64,000 nt of DNA from Nematopogon swammerdamellus (lineage: Eukaryota; Arthropoda; Insecta; Lepidoptera; Adelidae). How positions within the stretch are numbered: position 1 is the stretch's first letter; each line of letters begins with the position of its first letter. Shown here one piece after another: positions 12,673-25,160 of this stretch. Position numbers and translations under genes: made by a program. Location of the stretch: assembly GCA_946902875.1 (NCBI GenBank), contig OX336342.1, forward strand, positions 13,261,523-13,325,522, in the 5' to 3' direction. The notes below the pieces were generated by a model. The model did not search any database. It was not told where the DNA came from and worked only from the letters and a program-made list of their open reading frames with translations.

Positions 12673-13150
12673 TAACAAGCCGAAATTAATTACAAGCAAA
12701 CGTATTCTAGAATAGCTTAATTCGTTCAAATATGGTCTAATTAGTGAAACCAAGTCGCGAGCGAGCATGTATTTTAATGACAACTTGCCACATACCAAGA
12801 ACATGCTACTTTGACCCTCTTTACTCTGAAAGCCGCAATCTCCAAGGCACATACGTACAGTATGTTATAAAGTAGGTATACGCCGCGAGGCCCCGAGTCT
12901 CGGATAGTGTTCAAAACACAGCGTGAAGTTATACAGGTGTATAGTAGGGATCCCGTCTACTCGCCAAGCCCGTGCATGCGCGTTCAGTTTCAAAACATGA
13001 AAAAGTGTGGTAATAGGACACTTTCTCACGTAACAGACAGCAGCGATCGGCAGCCGTCATCCCCTAGCCCCCGCCACCCCTAGGAGCCCCTAGGAGTATT
13101 TCTTGCTCTGTGTTACATAAGAAGTCAAAATAGAAATGTTTTTATTCCAT
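12673..13150. other. gene-free sequence
   Basis: Nothing identifiable beyond short GC-rich stretches near 12880 and 13060-13100. Confidence 0.35.
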
Positions 13151-13595
13151 ACAAGCTGTGCCCGCGGCTCCGCCCGCTCTCATATTTCACTTCACTGCTA
13201 ACCTCATACGCTATTTAGCGTGATAGTAAGTAGCCTATAGTTGATGGGAAGAATCAAGCTATCCGTAGAATTTTGTTTTATTAAAATCGGTTCAGTGGTT
13301 CTCGAGTTATAAGCGGACAGACAGACACTCAGACAGACAGAAAGCAGACGTTGGATTTTATTATAGGTAAGGACAAGCTGTGCCCGCGGCTCCGCCGCTC
13401 TCATATTTCACTTCACTGCTAACCTCATAAGCTATTTAGAGTGATAGTAAGTAGCCTATAGTTGATGGGAAGAATCAAGCTATCCGTAGAATTTTGTTTT
13501 ATTAAAATCGGTTCAGTGGTTCTCGAGTTGTAAGCGGACAGACAGACACTCAGACAGACAGAAAGCAGTCGTTGGATTTTATTATAGGTAAGGAA
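13151..13595 (+). repeat. tandem pair of 222-bp CCCGCGG-type repeats
   Basis: Two almost identical units start at 13151 and 13373, each opening ACAAGCTGTGCCCGCGGCTC. Each contains TTAAAATCGGTTCAGTGG and GACAGACAGACACTCAGAC and ends ATTTTATTATAGGTAAGGA. Differences are few, such as GCCCGCTC against GCCGCTC near the start. The opening and the closing TTATAGGTA are those of the widespread lepidopteran CCCGCGGCTTCGCTCGCG elements. The direct duplication suggests unequal exchange or slippage. Parallel minus-strand frames of identical sequence in the two units are not genes. Confidence 0.8.
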
Positions 13596-14949
13596 GGAAG
13601 GAAGGATTTTTATTTTCACGTCTGATAGAATATAGCGTTCACATTAATTTTACATACATTATACATTAAATTAAACATAAACAATATCATTATTATGAAT
13701 AGTAAGCTGACCAAGGTCGATACGAAATGAAAGAAAAAAAATGCGCTATACATACACAACACATAGATAATTAGACATACAGATAGATATACATTTAGAT
13801 AACCTGGATTGTAACTAAAAATGGTCCCTTTATTCCAGCACTTCCGGCACCATTTCATGTTATTGCATCGCCTGCATACATCTTAACGCAACAGCAGGTG
13901 ACTGATTGATTACCTTTACCGAAAAGAATACAATGTAGACGAATTACTTTAATAAATGTAATAATTTGACTACAAACCATTGTTGACTTTCCTTACGGTT
14001 CAGCTTTTTAAAATTAAGTAAATTGAAATCGCATGAATATTAATGATATTTTTATTGTTTAAAAAATGTGAAGCGAGCACCTTGGCTGCATCAGGAAGCG
14101 TTTTGTTACCAAAATAAATTCCCCGTCTTTAGGAATATTTTGTGAGAGCCGACTCATTAATTCAGGCCGCCCGATGATGTTTTGACAAAGGGGAGAGGAA
14201 ATTGAATAAATGTCGCGAAGGATGATTAGGGCGGCTCTTTATCGAACGAGTACACAATTTGTGAAAGAAATTGATAAATTTTGTCGATCTAAAGCGACCC
14301 ACTTTAGTACTACTTTTGACGTTAAAACGATAATATTGCCTGAGAGGAACTTATAACATAATTTTCTATTATTCGCTGTTCCGTCCCCCAACAATCTAAT
14401 AAGACGGAAAATAGATACCAAAGCAAAGAGAAAACTAACTTAGAATAGAAGTTTTCCAAAGTCTATAAACAAACCAGAAAATACAAAACACTCCATACAT
14501 TTTGCCAAATACCTCAGTAAAGTACTAAGTACACATCTGGTATTCGATGCTCTGATAAGATCTAAGAAACATTTTAAGACCAAGAAAAATATCTCCAAAT
14601 GCTAGTACCTACTTATTCGTTTTGGTTAATAGATCCTACAAAGGCGCACTCCGATTTATAGAGAGGCGTAACGTATCAGTCTCCTTTCTCGCTCCATGTG
14701 TTCCTAGTAATGTGTGCACATCAATTGAGGACCAGAAGAACACTTCGCCAGCTCATCACCCGACCGGCATTGGCGATTCTTAAGCAATTTTCCGCTGAGC
14801 AACCTCTTCCCCTATCTTAGATCGGAAATCTCCACACTAACGCATATTATAGAGTAATTTCTGTGTATGGCTTTAGTATCAAGTTGTTCATCTCCTACGA
14901 GTGAATTTAGCGTAGAAAAAAACTACGTAGGTCACTATATAAGTTTTGA
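13596..14949. other. gene-free sequence
   Basis: Starts with a short GGAA microsatellite (about 13590-13606). No exon or repeat is supported. Confidence 0.35.
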
Positions 14950-15965
14950 GACACTCAAAAAGTAAATAATATATACTTACAATTTATATTATATTTTTTC
15001 AAAATACTCTCCATAATTCTCTACACAAATTTCGATCCACCTAAACCAGTCCTAGAAACATTATTCCAGTTTTCCTCCGACCGGTCAGAAATGGCTGATT
15101 CGTAGGCTGCCACCGCTTCTTCGGCACTTGAAAAAAATTTGCCATTTATCATATCCTTTATGGTGGCGAATAAAAAGAAATCACAAAGAGCTAAGTGAGG
15201 GCTGTAAGTTGAGTGAGGTAGAGTATCACTACCAGATTCGGAGGGAAGAGCGTGAAGGCGCGTTGTCGTGGTGCTGCATCACTCCCCGGAGCCCGGTCTC
15301 TGGTCGTCTCTCCTGCACAGCTTTCAAAACTTTTAGCAATGCGACTGTAGTATACCATTCTGAGTAAACTGACCTAAAATTTTCTAGCATTGAGGATGTA
15401 AGATGTCCACTCCGTGAAAAAAAAAACTGGCCACTATTTTTTGCCAATGTTCCGCGGTCTTCGCAATTTTTTTGTCAACTGGCCAATTGACCATCTGGAA
15501 AAACCTATACCGACGAACGCGTCTTGCTTTCCGGATGATATTGATATATCCATGCCAGTAATGATTTCAGAAACACGTCTAGATCTCCCATTTTCAAAAC
15601 AAAGACGCATCTCACGGCACTAAACCACGCGGGCTTCTTTTTCCATTTCGTAGAGCAAACGAAGTATCCAACGACAACCAAGCTTCCTCATTCCAAGTTG
15701 TTCATGTAATATAGTGTGAACCACTAACCGAACTGATGCCTAAAATTTTCTCAATGTGCCTGTAGGTATGTAATTCGTGGGTATTCTCGCACCAGCATTG
15801 CACTAGTCCACAAATTTTTTGCAGTGACTGCTGTTGGCGGGCGTCCACTTCTGACATCAGCTTCAGGCTAGTTTTCCCCCTTTTAAATTCGTTAAACCAT
15901 CCACAAATCTTTGCCCTAGAAGGAGCAGACAGCTAGAGATGATTTCAAACGTTCTAAGCTTAAAA
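14950..15965 (-). pseudogene. mariner-family transposase, heavily decayed
   Basis: On the minus strand, fragments in different frames line up in mariner order. Near 15880 there is a WFNEFKRGK-like helix-turn-helix end. Near 15290-15370 there is a segment with SEWY, followed by VMQHHDNAPSR, which holds the second catalytic aspartate in its usual HHDNA context. Near 15000-15050 the C-terminal signature GEYFEK appears, preceded by a WFRWIE-like segment. These are D,D34D mariner hallmarks. Stops and frameshifts occur throughout, so it cannot encode an active enzyme. Terminal inverted repeats could not be fixed with confidence. Confidence 0.8.
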
Positions 15966-16844
15966 CGTCTGATAAACCAAATTTAAGTCGTAATATTAGC
16001 TATATCATAGCACGCAAATAGCAGACGAAAAAGCGGGAAATGATTACAAAATAATACCCCAAAATGCATTTTTTTTTGTAATTACTGTAAATGCCCTTTT
16101 GTGTTCGATTTTCAAATAAATTTGCCATTTAAAAATATTTGTGACACAGATGCGTCACAAACTTATACTGATCTACGTATTCGTAATTATTTTCATTATC
16201 ACTCTTAATAAATGCAAAGTTCATACAAGAACAAAGATTATTTAAAATTTAAAATATTCGTAAGTTTCCCGATTACGATAAAACAACAGTATTTACTTAC
16301 TGTCAACGCAAATGTGACTTTATGCCGAAAGTATTAAACTCATTTTTATATTTACAATTTCTTTGTCTTTCTATTCAGTTCCGGCAAACCAAGCCTTGAT
16401 TTTTTTCAAGTGGTGAGTTCATTTTTCAGCATTTCTTTTTCACTGAATGGGTTGTTTTTCCTGCTAAGGCAGCCGACAACAATAGGAGAGAAGATAGCGG
16501 ATTGTCAGTGAGCGGACCCGCGTCCGTCAGAGCTCCACATTAATTCAGTTGAGTTAAAAAAATCGCATTGAGAGTCGTCTACCCGTGTGGAAGAACATTA
16601 TTATGGTCAGCAAATATTGTGTAAAGGTGGCAAATATAGAGTTCACTTGATTACATGAAGTAACTAACTCGCCTAAAGAGATTGTAATATTTTTTTTTTA
16701 TTTAAAAAATAAACTCACTTTTTAGTGGGAGAACCAAAACTACTTCTAACTTGTAAGATGAAAAAAAAAATGACCAAGCACATATTAATCGCTCAATCAA
16801 ATACTTATTTCCACAGAACAACGATCGGGCCACACCGCCCGCGA
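15966..16844. other. gene-free sequence
   Basis: AT-rich with poly-T and poly-A runs. No supported gene. Confidence 0.35.
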
Positions 16845-16978
16845 CAAGACCGAACTTTTTTGCTCTGTGCTTATTTCATACACATACACACCACCACACG
16901 CTGTATTCAGATAATCGGGGTGAGCAGAGTAATCGATGTTGTGCTGAAAGAACTTTGGTAAATCACAGCACAAACTTA
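16845..16978 (+). repeat. interspersed repeat family A, left-part fragment
   Basis: Matches the left part of the family: CACACGCTGTATTC, then a degenerate CAGATAATCGGGGTGAGCAG, then TTGTGCTG and AATCACAGCACAA. The right part (CTTAGTCGCCTTTTACGA and beyond) is absent. Confidence 0.6.
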
Positions 16979-17569
16979 TTTCAATTTAAGTCAGTTAAGT
17001 ATACGAATTGAATTGTACTAGTAATGCCATAAAAATTTACAACCATATAAATTCAAAATACATAAATTCAAAATTCGATAGTCATTATCGTTTTGCCAAT
17101 AGCAAAGCTTTCCAACATAAACATTACTAAAATCGTTAATGACTTCCCTAACAATGTAATACTTTCTCAGGTGCACCTTTGAATCGGTTCTGCTGGGCCG
17201 GCCCCATCTCTACGTGTCTCGCCCTATTAAGACGAAGGAGAGTAGCAGCCTCTTAGCTCGAGGAAAAATGCTCTCGTTCTCATTTGAGATATTGCTTTGT
17301 CAGGTCGCCTCGGAGTCCATTAGAATACGGTAGCTGTCTATGTAAATGAAAATCGCTTCCGACGATAAAGGCACTATTAATAATGTTGCTAGGGCCCGCG
17401 CGCCGGCCCGCTACGGTTCAAGAGCTCTCCTTTTATCTCGGCTCATGCCCAGCCAACTCGGGATCTGACCATTCGGTCGACGAAATTAATGGTCGGCTTC
17501 TCTTTCTATCGTAACCTACGTCTATGGAACCTAGAACTAAATAAGTATCCGTAAAAAAAACTTATGCAA
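16979..17569. other. gene-free sequence
   Basis: No supported feature. GC content rises near 17390-17420. Confidence 0.35.
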
Positions 17570-17866
17570 TTTCGCAATTTTGAGTCGAACTCGCGTGGAG
17601 AGGGTTCCATACCATTCCGTTTTCCGATGATACGTTACATGGTGGACTTAGAAAAAATTACTTTCTAATTTGTCCTTCAAAAACGAAATCATTCATTTAC
17701 GCTATGCCTCTGTTACACGGTCATCAAACTCTATGTACCAAATTTCAACTTTTTTCGTCCAGTAGATTCGGAAAAAATAAGGTGTAAGACGGACAGACAG
17801 ACAGACGCGAGAGTAATCCCGTAAGGTTTCCTTTTTTCCTCTTTTGAAGTACGGAACACTATAAAA
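17570..17866 (+). repeat. interspersed repeat family C, degenerate copy
   Basis: Contains GAGTCGAACTCGCGTGGAGA, GGGTTCCATACCATTC, ACGGACAGACAGACAGACG and the closing AAGTACGGAACACTATAAAA in family order. Confidence 0.65.
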
Positions 17867-19204
17867 ATATACTATGTCAGTGGTTGTATTTTTCAACGGC
17901 ATGGATATTGGTCACATACCTTGTGTGACATATGTAGTTGTAGCATATTTTGGGCAACTCTGTGCCCAATATCAAAGCACCGGTACCAAAAATGAAATGT
18001 GTAAGGAATATATTATCTGGACTCGCTAATGCCACATACGACCTACTATCGCACTAATCTATCGATCCCACATTCCAGTCGACACATCGCAGGAGCCCCA
18101 GCGCTGCGCCCTCGTCTATTTAAGACAGGCAATAAATTGAAAACTCTCACGGCAGACGCCCGCCCGCCTTGTTTGAGCGGCAACAAAAAGCTATTACCGT
18201 CTGTTATTCGCGTCAAATAATAACTGCTCCAAGCGACGAACGTTGCGAACGATCTGTTTCTGTTTGTCGATTCGATGCTGACGCCTTTCTCAAATTTAGA
18301 CGTAATTTTAAAATATGTAAACAAAAGAAAATGAATAGATGCGGTCATTGTTTTGCGCCAATAATACTGCAATTAATTATTCCATGTAACACTTGCATGA
18401 GTTTCACAATTTTTTCGATAGTAAAACTGACATTATTAAGTATTTGATTGCTCCACACAAAAGTAAATCTCTTTGCTCCACACGGACTAAAATAGAAAAC
18501 ACAGCAATAAAGTATAATTGTTTAAAATAGGGAGAGGATTGGTTTATTCCTTTTTCATATTGTTTATTTTCTTTGTTGTTACAATTATGAAAATTTTAAA
18601 ATATGCCTAACTTATATTTAAAAAATTAAGTGTTAAATTAACCATTAAATGTTAAATATCTAGCTAGGTGGATTAATCTTGAATGTCTACATATATTTTT
18701 AGTACAAAATTTAAATTTGTAATTAGTCATGCGACGCGCGATCCCGTTCGCTATCTAATGCATAATTTATAAAATGTGCAAATTGCTGTTGTTTCATTTC
18801 TTCCTCTTTCCCTCCGATTTTCTTTTGTTTTCTCTGCGTTTACAGATGTGATGATCTGACCTATAGCAGTTAAGTACTACTATTGAAAAATAATAGTATG
18901 TCTTTCTGTATTATGGTTTATGCGATGTAATCGATGAGTCAATGGCACTTTTATCATTTTGAGTTCAATGGGTTCCACACTAAAGATTTCGAAACAGAAG
19001 CCTCTTGGCGACAAGCCGTTCAGAATTTCCAATAGCAATGCAACGCCTCCTGTATCCACATTGAGAGTTGACACTTCCGTTCTAAATGCGTGTTGCAGGC
19101 GGCGCGGCGCGGCGGCAATATCCGGCGTCAGCGCTTCTATACTACTCGTATCACACTTTCCTTGGGCAAAACAATTCAGAACTTTGACATTTATTGTAAT
19201 ACTT
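17867..19204. other. gene-free sequence
   Basis: No exon or repeat is recognised. Overlapping frames of about 100 codons occur on both strands at 18046-18447 and 18880-19261, but none carries a domain I know. Overlap on both strands argues for chance. Confidence 0.35.
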
Positions 19205-19330
19205 GTGTTTGTCCGCGGCTTCGCTCGCATTAAATCCGAAAAGGACAATATAAGTCACTAAGGGCGATTCTCACGAAGAAAGTAAGTCACTAAGGGCAAG
19301 GCCGAAAACCGAGCTGCGTTGATGGCTGCG
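19205..19330 (+). repeat. CCCGCGG-type repeat fragment with one or two minisatellite units
   Basis: Opens TGTCCGCGGCTTCGCTCGCA, then carries GAAAGTAAGTCACTAAGGGC and GGCCGAAAACCGAGCTGCGT. These are degenerate versions of the 68-bp unit arrayed at 25.2 and 46.4 kb. Confidence 0.65.
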
Positions 19331-19852
19331 TTCATGTAAACGGTACACCTACCTACATACTCTCTCGTAAATAAAAAATTGGTTGTCTGTAAAGTTGGTT
19401 TACGGACGATAGTTTTACGTGATGATGTCATAAAGTAAATCAGTTCCGGCGGATATTTACCATGTAAAATTAATTTAAGTACATGATAAAGATGTGATAA
19501 TAACTAATAAAAAATATGAGAAAATAACGACTATTAATTTTTGTTTAATTTATATTTATAAAAACCTACATAACGCCATCTACATGTTCAACGTTGCAAC
19601 AATTACCTAACTGCTAAATTAAGTATACCGCTGGCTGAAGTATTTAATTTAATATTGACGCTAGATGTGGACGCTAGATGTCGCTCCCTGAAATTCACAT
19701 ACTGTTGGTTGAGAACATTTGCAGCGATATGTACACGGTCGATAGCCCGCGTGGATAACAAGTCTGGTCAGTGATGGTGGCAGGGACCGCGGGTTTGAGG
19801 CTCGCAAAAGACGGAGAAATATATTTTGTATATCCTACTATATGCCTATGCC

Positions 19853-19914
19853 TCTCTATCGCGCTCTCGCTTGCACACACAGGTCTCTATCGCGCTCTCG
19901 CTTGCACACACAGG
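19853..19914. repeat. two exact tandem copies of a 31-bp unit
   Basis: The unit begins TCTCTATCGCGCTCTCGC and ends TTGCACACACAGG. It is present at 19853-19883 and again at 19884-19914 with no differences. Confidence 0.85.
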
Positions 19915-20104
19915 TTTAGATGGAACGTTACACTTCTTCGTGCGTGCAGCCGGTGTTCATCAATTTATAAGACGTGACATCATCACGTCAAAAAAGAAAG
20001 TTTACGTGTTCTTTCCTAAGCGTGTATAAAACAGTCAGCTCATCCCTATCCACGCAACCGAATGATCTGTCAGACCCACAATTTTTACTTCACACGAGCA
20101 AGAA

Positions 20105-20812
20105 CTTACCGTAATACGGGGTTTAATCGACATTAAGGGTAACTTTGACAGTTTTTAGGGCTACTTTAACAGAGCGCCTAAATCCGATTTAAACGGTGCC
20201 AGTCCGCGTTGCCTTCGGTGGCGGGGATGACCCGACCTCTTTACCACACCCCTCAACTTCTGGTGCACCACCGACGAAAGACCAGACTTCTTTCGGTGCC
20301 TCTGATCTGCCTCTGAGAGCAAGAAGAAGGACAACAACCTTTGTTACATTTCTGTAGAAGTGACTACCGGTTCTACCGCCGCCATCATAGACTGGATATG
20401 CTGCATCACTTGTAAAAACTGGGTCTGCAGCATATGTAACAAAGGCTCGACTAATCCTGCCTATGAATGTATGGTGTGCGAAAAATGGTTGTTTTTGTCA
20501 TTTAACTTCATGTACATAATTCTTATAATAGTATTTTTTTTAATCAAAATTATGTCAAAGTAACCCATAGGTTTTGAATCTTCGACATCAGTTACATTTC
20601 AAGACCTTGTCAAAGAAACCCCACACTACAGGTTACTTTGACACTTTTTTTTTAATATAGAAAATTTTGGGGGGTTGGGCTTCAATTTCTCATACATCTG
20701 ATAGCCAAAGGACACATCATTCTAAAAAGTTGGAATTTAGGATGTTAAAAAATATTACCTACAAAAACCCTTTCAAAAACTCTTCAAAGTAACCCCGTTT
20801 TATGTACGTGGT
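20105..20812 (+). mobile_element. DNA transposon relic with a cysteine-rich C-terminal fragment
   Basis: The ends resemble each other inverted: left TACGGGGTTTAATC with a following AACTTTGAC, and right TTCAAAGTAACCCCGTTTTA. The 67-codon frame at 20360-20563 encodes several paired cysteines (CCITCKNW, CSICNKG, CMVCEKW), the spacing of a PHD/RING-like or transposase C-terminal zinc module. Upstream in another frame is a polar segment that may be the rest of a decayed transposase. The family is not certain; pogo-like and piggyBac-like elements both carry C-terminal zinc modules. Confidence 0.4.
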
Positions 20813-21432
20813 ACCGGGCATATCATACGGTTACCGAGCACACAATGACATACAAGTATTATCGTATCTTATTGTAACTACACATTAGGAGACGTAACGT
20901 AACTTTTATCTCATTCCCGATCAAATATTTCTGACAAAATATCTGACGACAGAAATGTTGAACGTGAATAATTTTCGGAATATTTTCGCGATATTCAAAT
21001 ACAGATAAATTTTTGTAGTCACTATCACAAGTTAATCCTGGCGTTCGTGACACGGGTGTGACAGCCTCAGCTTTCAATTATTTCGGAGGTGGGGCGTCGC
21101 GGGGCGGGGCGGGGCGGGCGGCGCAGGTAGCCCGCACCTCAAACTTTTCCTACGATATTCTGAAAGGCGAGTTCGGAATTTTCGGAAACTTTTATCGGGC
21201 AATACGAAGATTGCCTCATTTGCTGGATACATTTTGGCGAAATTAAAAATGGGCCGAGCAAAATTAATGTTGTTGACAAATGAAAATGTTTATTGTAAAG
21301 TCAGTGTTTTTGTGGATAGAGGTTGACCAACAGCCGTACGTGACACTGAGGTGAGAACTAACCCACGCTATTATAATCGAGATACTGAAAACACAAAGTG
21401 AATTATGAAACACATATGTTTACGCTAAATTT
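20813..21432. other. gene-free sequence with G-quadruplex-prone patch
   Basis: A G-rich patch at about 21086-21126 has repeated GGGG runs separated by one or two bases. Nothing else is identifiable. Confidence 0.4.
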
Positions 21433-21846
21433 GTCAGCCTCGATAGCTCAGTGATGCAGTCAACTGTCGCTATTGAATGTTAAGCAACGCTGGGTGCGGT
21501 CAGTACTTGGATGGGTGACCGCTGACCGTTGGAGGCTGACCGAGGTTCGGATTCCTCGTAAAACTGTAGGTCCCTTCCCTCCTAATCTTACTTGGTGGTA
21601 GGGTTTAATCCGCCCGGGTTGGTACCACCGCACTGAATGAAACGTCGCGACGTTTCATTCAGTTTTGACCGACGCGTCGGTCGAAACGGCTATGTAAATA
21701 GTTTGTGTTTTCCGAACAGTTCAGTGTAGCCGGCACGATCAAACGGGGAAGCACTGACATGGCACCTAGTTCACCCGGTGTTATGGACTGACATCCCGGA
21801 CGTTGTAGGTGAGTTAGCAAACCGTGTCAGTTTCCATTAAAAAAGA
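21433..21846 (+). mobile_element. composite tRNA/5S-rRNA SINE, copy 1
   Basis: The head GTCAGCCTCGATAGCTCAGT contains TAGCTCAGTG, a tRNA box A. At 21479-21522 follows GTTAAGCAACG, then TACTTGGATGGGTGACCGC, which is the internal control region of 5S rRNA. Next is GAGGTTCGGATTCCTC, a tRNA box-B-like hairpin. The body then has ACTGTAGGTCCCTTCCC, TTGGTGGTAGGG, GGTACCACCGCACTGAAT and ends GACACGG-type sequence in sense form as CCGTGTCAGTTTCCAT plus an A-rich tail. The same architecture recurs at 60074. From memory, chimeric 5S/tRNA SINEs (HaSE3) have been described in Helicoverpa. The presence of both tRNA boxes flanking the 5S boxes is what I see here. Confidence 0.85.
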
Positions 21847-24800
21847 AAACCAAATCAGTTATTTGACAAAAAAAATTAGTAGTATTAGCAATCAATAATA
21901 ATTATTTTTTATGAAAATCACAGATTTTTAATACGCTTAACATCCGCCCGACTGATTTTTTTAATCCCAAAGGATAAAATAATTATCTAGATAGAATTAG
22001 GTACCCGTGCTCTCAAATAATGATTCTAAACATTTGCACATTATGGATAATTATTGAAGCTAGGCAATGGAAATTAATTCAACATCTGTCGAGGTCATTT
22101 AGTTTATGCCTCCACCGTGCTTCACTGGAGCTGGTGGCGCTGTGATCGCGCCAATTTGACAGAAGACAACGCGACGCGCAGGCGAGAGGATGTGGCTGCG
22201 GTGCGGGCAGCGGGGCGGCCGGCGAAACAGAGGAGAGCGGGGCCTGCGAGCCGCAAATTTAATTTACGGGTGTTCGTGTTTTGAATAACATTATTAGCTA
22301 CAACTGTCCGCCGGCACCCGCAAGATGGTTCCGTTTTTTTAGCTGGATTTTCAGTTTTTGTTTTCAGCAGCATCTTATTAGCATTGCATGTTAAAAAAAA
22401 AATCAAATCAAATTAACTATCTCGTACCGCACTGCACTAATCTTGAGGTGTGCTTTCTTTCCTCCTCATGTCCGCTCATAGAAGAGAGCACCTACGCCGT
22501 TGTTCAAACCTGTAATTTCCGGTTTCCTTTGAAAGTCCCAATAGACAGTTCTAAGTTAGTACTTCGCCAGTTTCTCAAGAGAAAACTCAATCATAGGATG
22601 GGATAAAATTTTAACCCCAATGGCATTTACTAAAATACAATTTATTCTACAAAAAATGTATTGAAAAAATTACAAAACATGCAAATACGAGTACTAAAAT
22701 AATACTTATTTTTATAAAAGAGTAATTAGTTCCTCCAATGGGGCGGCTTAATAATACATCAAAATCGAATGTAGAGACAAACAGGTTTAGTTAAACCAAT
22801 GTTTGGGTCTTTACCGAACTTACCTAATAAGACTACTTCAAATCTGATGAAAAACTAAATTTCTATTTTGTAAGTAGGCGGGGACTAAAAAACTTATAAT
22901 ATGAATGTTTTTGGTTACTTAACTCCCTAGTTTGGATAAGGGTCACCCGAAACCCTGTTAGCGGGGACTAAGTCCACAAACGAACGATTGTTGTCCCACG
23001 CTGGGGGCGTTCTCACTCGCTCCCACCCGTCCGCTCGCACCTTCCTTCTCTTTCGCTCTCATTTTTTCGCAATTTCCCAGGAACAAATTTTCCTGTTAGC
23101 CCCTTTCCAATCGGCACTCGCTTTTATTGGAGAAATAAAATTTATAGTTAACAGCATTACGGTCGTTTGTCCCCCGCACCCCTGCGACTCGACAACGTCG
23201 CGTCCTCGTCCGCTCTCTACTTTTTGTTATAAAGTCATTTTGAGTGCGGCTCCCAGGCTCGGCCTGTCTCTGGTGGAACGTTAGAAAAATAAAGTAGTGG
23301 TGGAAAGTGAGCGCGAGGAGCGGCGGCGGGGCGATGGACGCGATGAAAGGGTAAATGGCAAATACAAAGATCTAAAGCCTGCATTGAGACGAAGGAAACT
23401 AATCCATGTGTTCATTCCAACCTACATACATAACTGCCCATGTATATTTCCGATGCCGCGGTTAACCGCCATTATTCGATATTTTTTCAGCATTTTTGTA
23501 TTATTCGTAGAATAGCTAATAATAGAGTTTATTATTCGGAAATGGCGAATTATTATTGTCTGACATTAAAGTTGAAAAAAAAAATACAAATTTAGAATGA
23601 ATCAAATTTATTCAGTAGTTATAATCAACAAGTACATATTTATGAGGCAGCAATAAATAATAATAAATGTAAATAATAATTTGGCAGAAACCATTTCAGT
23701 ATATATGTTAGGATTTTTTTTTACTTTATTTATGTATCTATCTAGATAGACTATATCACAGAGCATGGAATACAGGCGCGGCGCGCGGTATTCCATGCTC
23801 TGTGGACTCTATGCACCTATAAAACAAAATAATCAACAACATAAGAAATATTATCATTTATTTAGAAATTATCATAAAAAGTAAGTAAACATTACGTAAA
23901 GTTAGCAAAATATAAATCAGTCGAGTATTGTTATATAGTTAGGTTATTAAATCAATCATACAAGACTACCTACAGGCATTGTTATTACTAAGATATATTA
24001 TAATTTTTCGAATTATATAAATCCAATAAATATGGCGAATAATTCTACTATTCGCTACAAGGAATGCCGAATAATCGTTAACCGATTTTTCGCCATAAAT
24101 ACTATTCGAGGCACCTCTAATATAAGTAATGTATATTCAGCTTACCAATTCTCATGAAACAAAACGGAACCCATCAGTCAACACAACCACAAAACCGCGG
24201 CAACAATCGTATGTACATACAATGTTGCGAAACCTAATTTCTCTGCCGCTGAAGTAGTCGACAAACTGCAGACTGCCAAGCAAGTGAAGTGCCCAGGCTG
24301 GGCTATCACTGAGCGTGGCGCCTGCTGCGGTCGCATCTAGTCGACCAAATGGCACACAAGTACATGGTAGGTGCTGCCGACTGGAGGACGCAACAAAATG
24401 TCAGCCATTACGACCCGCGCCACGAGCCGGGGCGCTCGTGTGCACACCTTTACGGCGCTGCTTATGGGCTGTGTGCAGACAACGGTGCGTCCATACTGTT
24501 CGATCCACCGATTTGTTCGATCATAAGAATATTTACAATCTGTAGCGTGGCTCCAATAACCAACTGCCTACGTTGCATTTTATCTACTGTAGGGAAATTT
24601 GCATTCAATTTATGTAAAAAAGCTTCCAGTGATTATAACATCGGACTTGCATTCATTCATACAAAATTTAACATTATTTACAAAACTGTTATACATTTAC
24701 AACAGCTAGTTTACCAAAATATTTATGAAAGAAAGCTAAAGGAAGCTGCGTTATCAAAAACCCTCTTTTTTTTCTTCTACCTTTTGTTTTTATTAACTAT

Positions 24801-25160
24801 GCACTTATCACAACACCTGCTACTAAGATGAACGCTTGCGCACAGGCAGTGGTACGGTTTGTATATCCACACCAGTGAAGTGAACATTGAAGATAGGGAG
24901 ATAGGCTCGCGGGAGTCGTTATCGTCAAGAAAGAAATTCAATAAGCCTCGAGGCCTCCGACACCGAGCAACACGGCTAGTGTGGAGAGTGTAGCCAGACA
25001 TTGCAGCACATCAGCGAACCTATTAGCGAAGTAGAAACTCTGTACAATATTGAAAAATTCAGTATTGCTTAAAAAAGCAGCGCCACCGAATTATTATATA
25101 ATTGTCGAACTCAATAAGTAAAGTACTGTGTAACGTTCAGTAGTTTATTGTTTATTGTTT
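21847..25160. other. gene-free sequence with CpG islands and a hairpin
   Basis: CpG-rich patches lie at about 22185-22245 and 23295-23345. A 160-codon plus-strand frame at 24349-24831 and neighbouring overlapping frames lack any domain I recognise. Their composition changes halfway through, so I do not call them genes. Confidence 0.35.
23757..23804. repeat. perfect 17-bp hairpin with GC-rich loop
   Basis: CACAGAGCATGGAATAC at 23757-23773 is followed, after a 14-base loop of only G, C and A, by its exact reverse complement at 23788-23804. Confidence 0.8.

Noticed and set aside
21479..21522. A genuine 5S rRNA gene
   Set aside because: Only the internal control region matches. The flanks are SINE sequence and the 5S 5' and 3' ends are absent.
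24349..24831. 160-codon plus-strand open frame
   Set aside because: Composition changes halfway, it overlaps frames on both strands and it has no recognisable domain or splice context.
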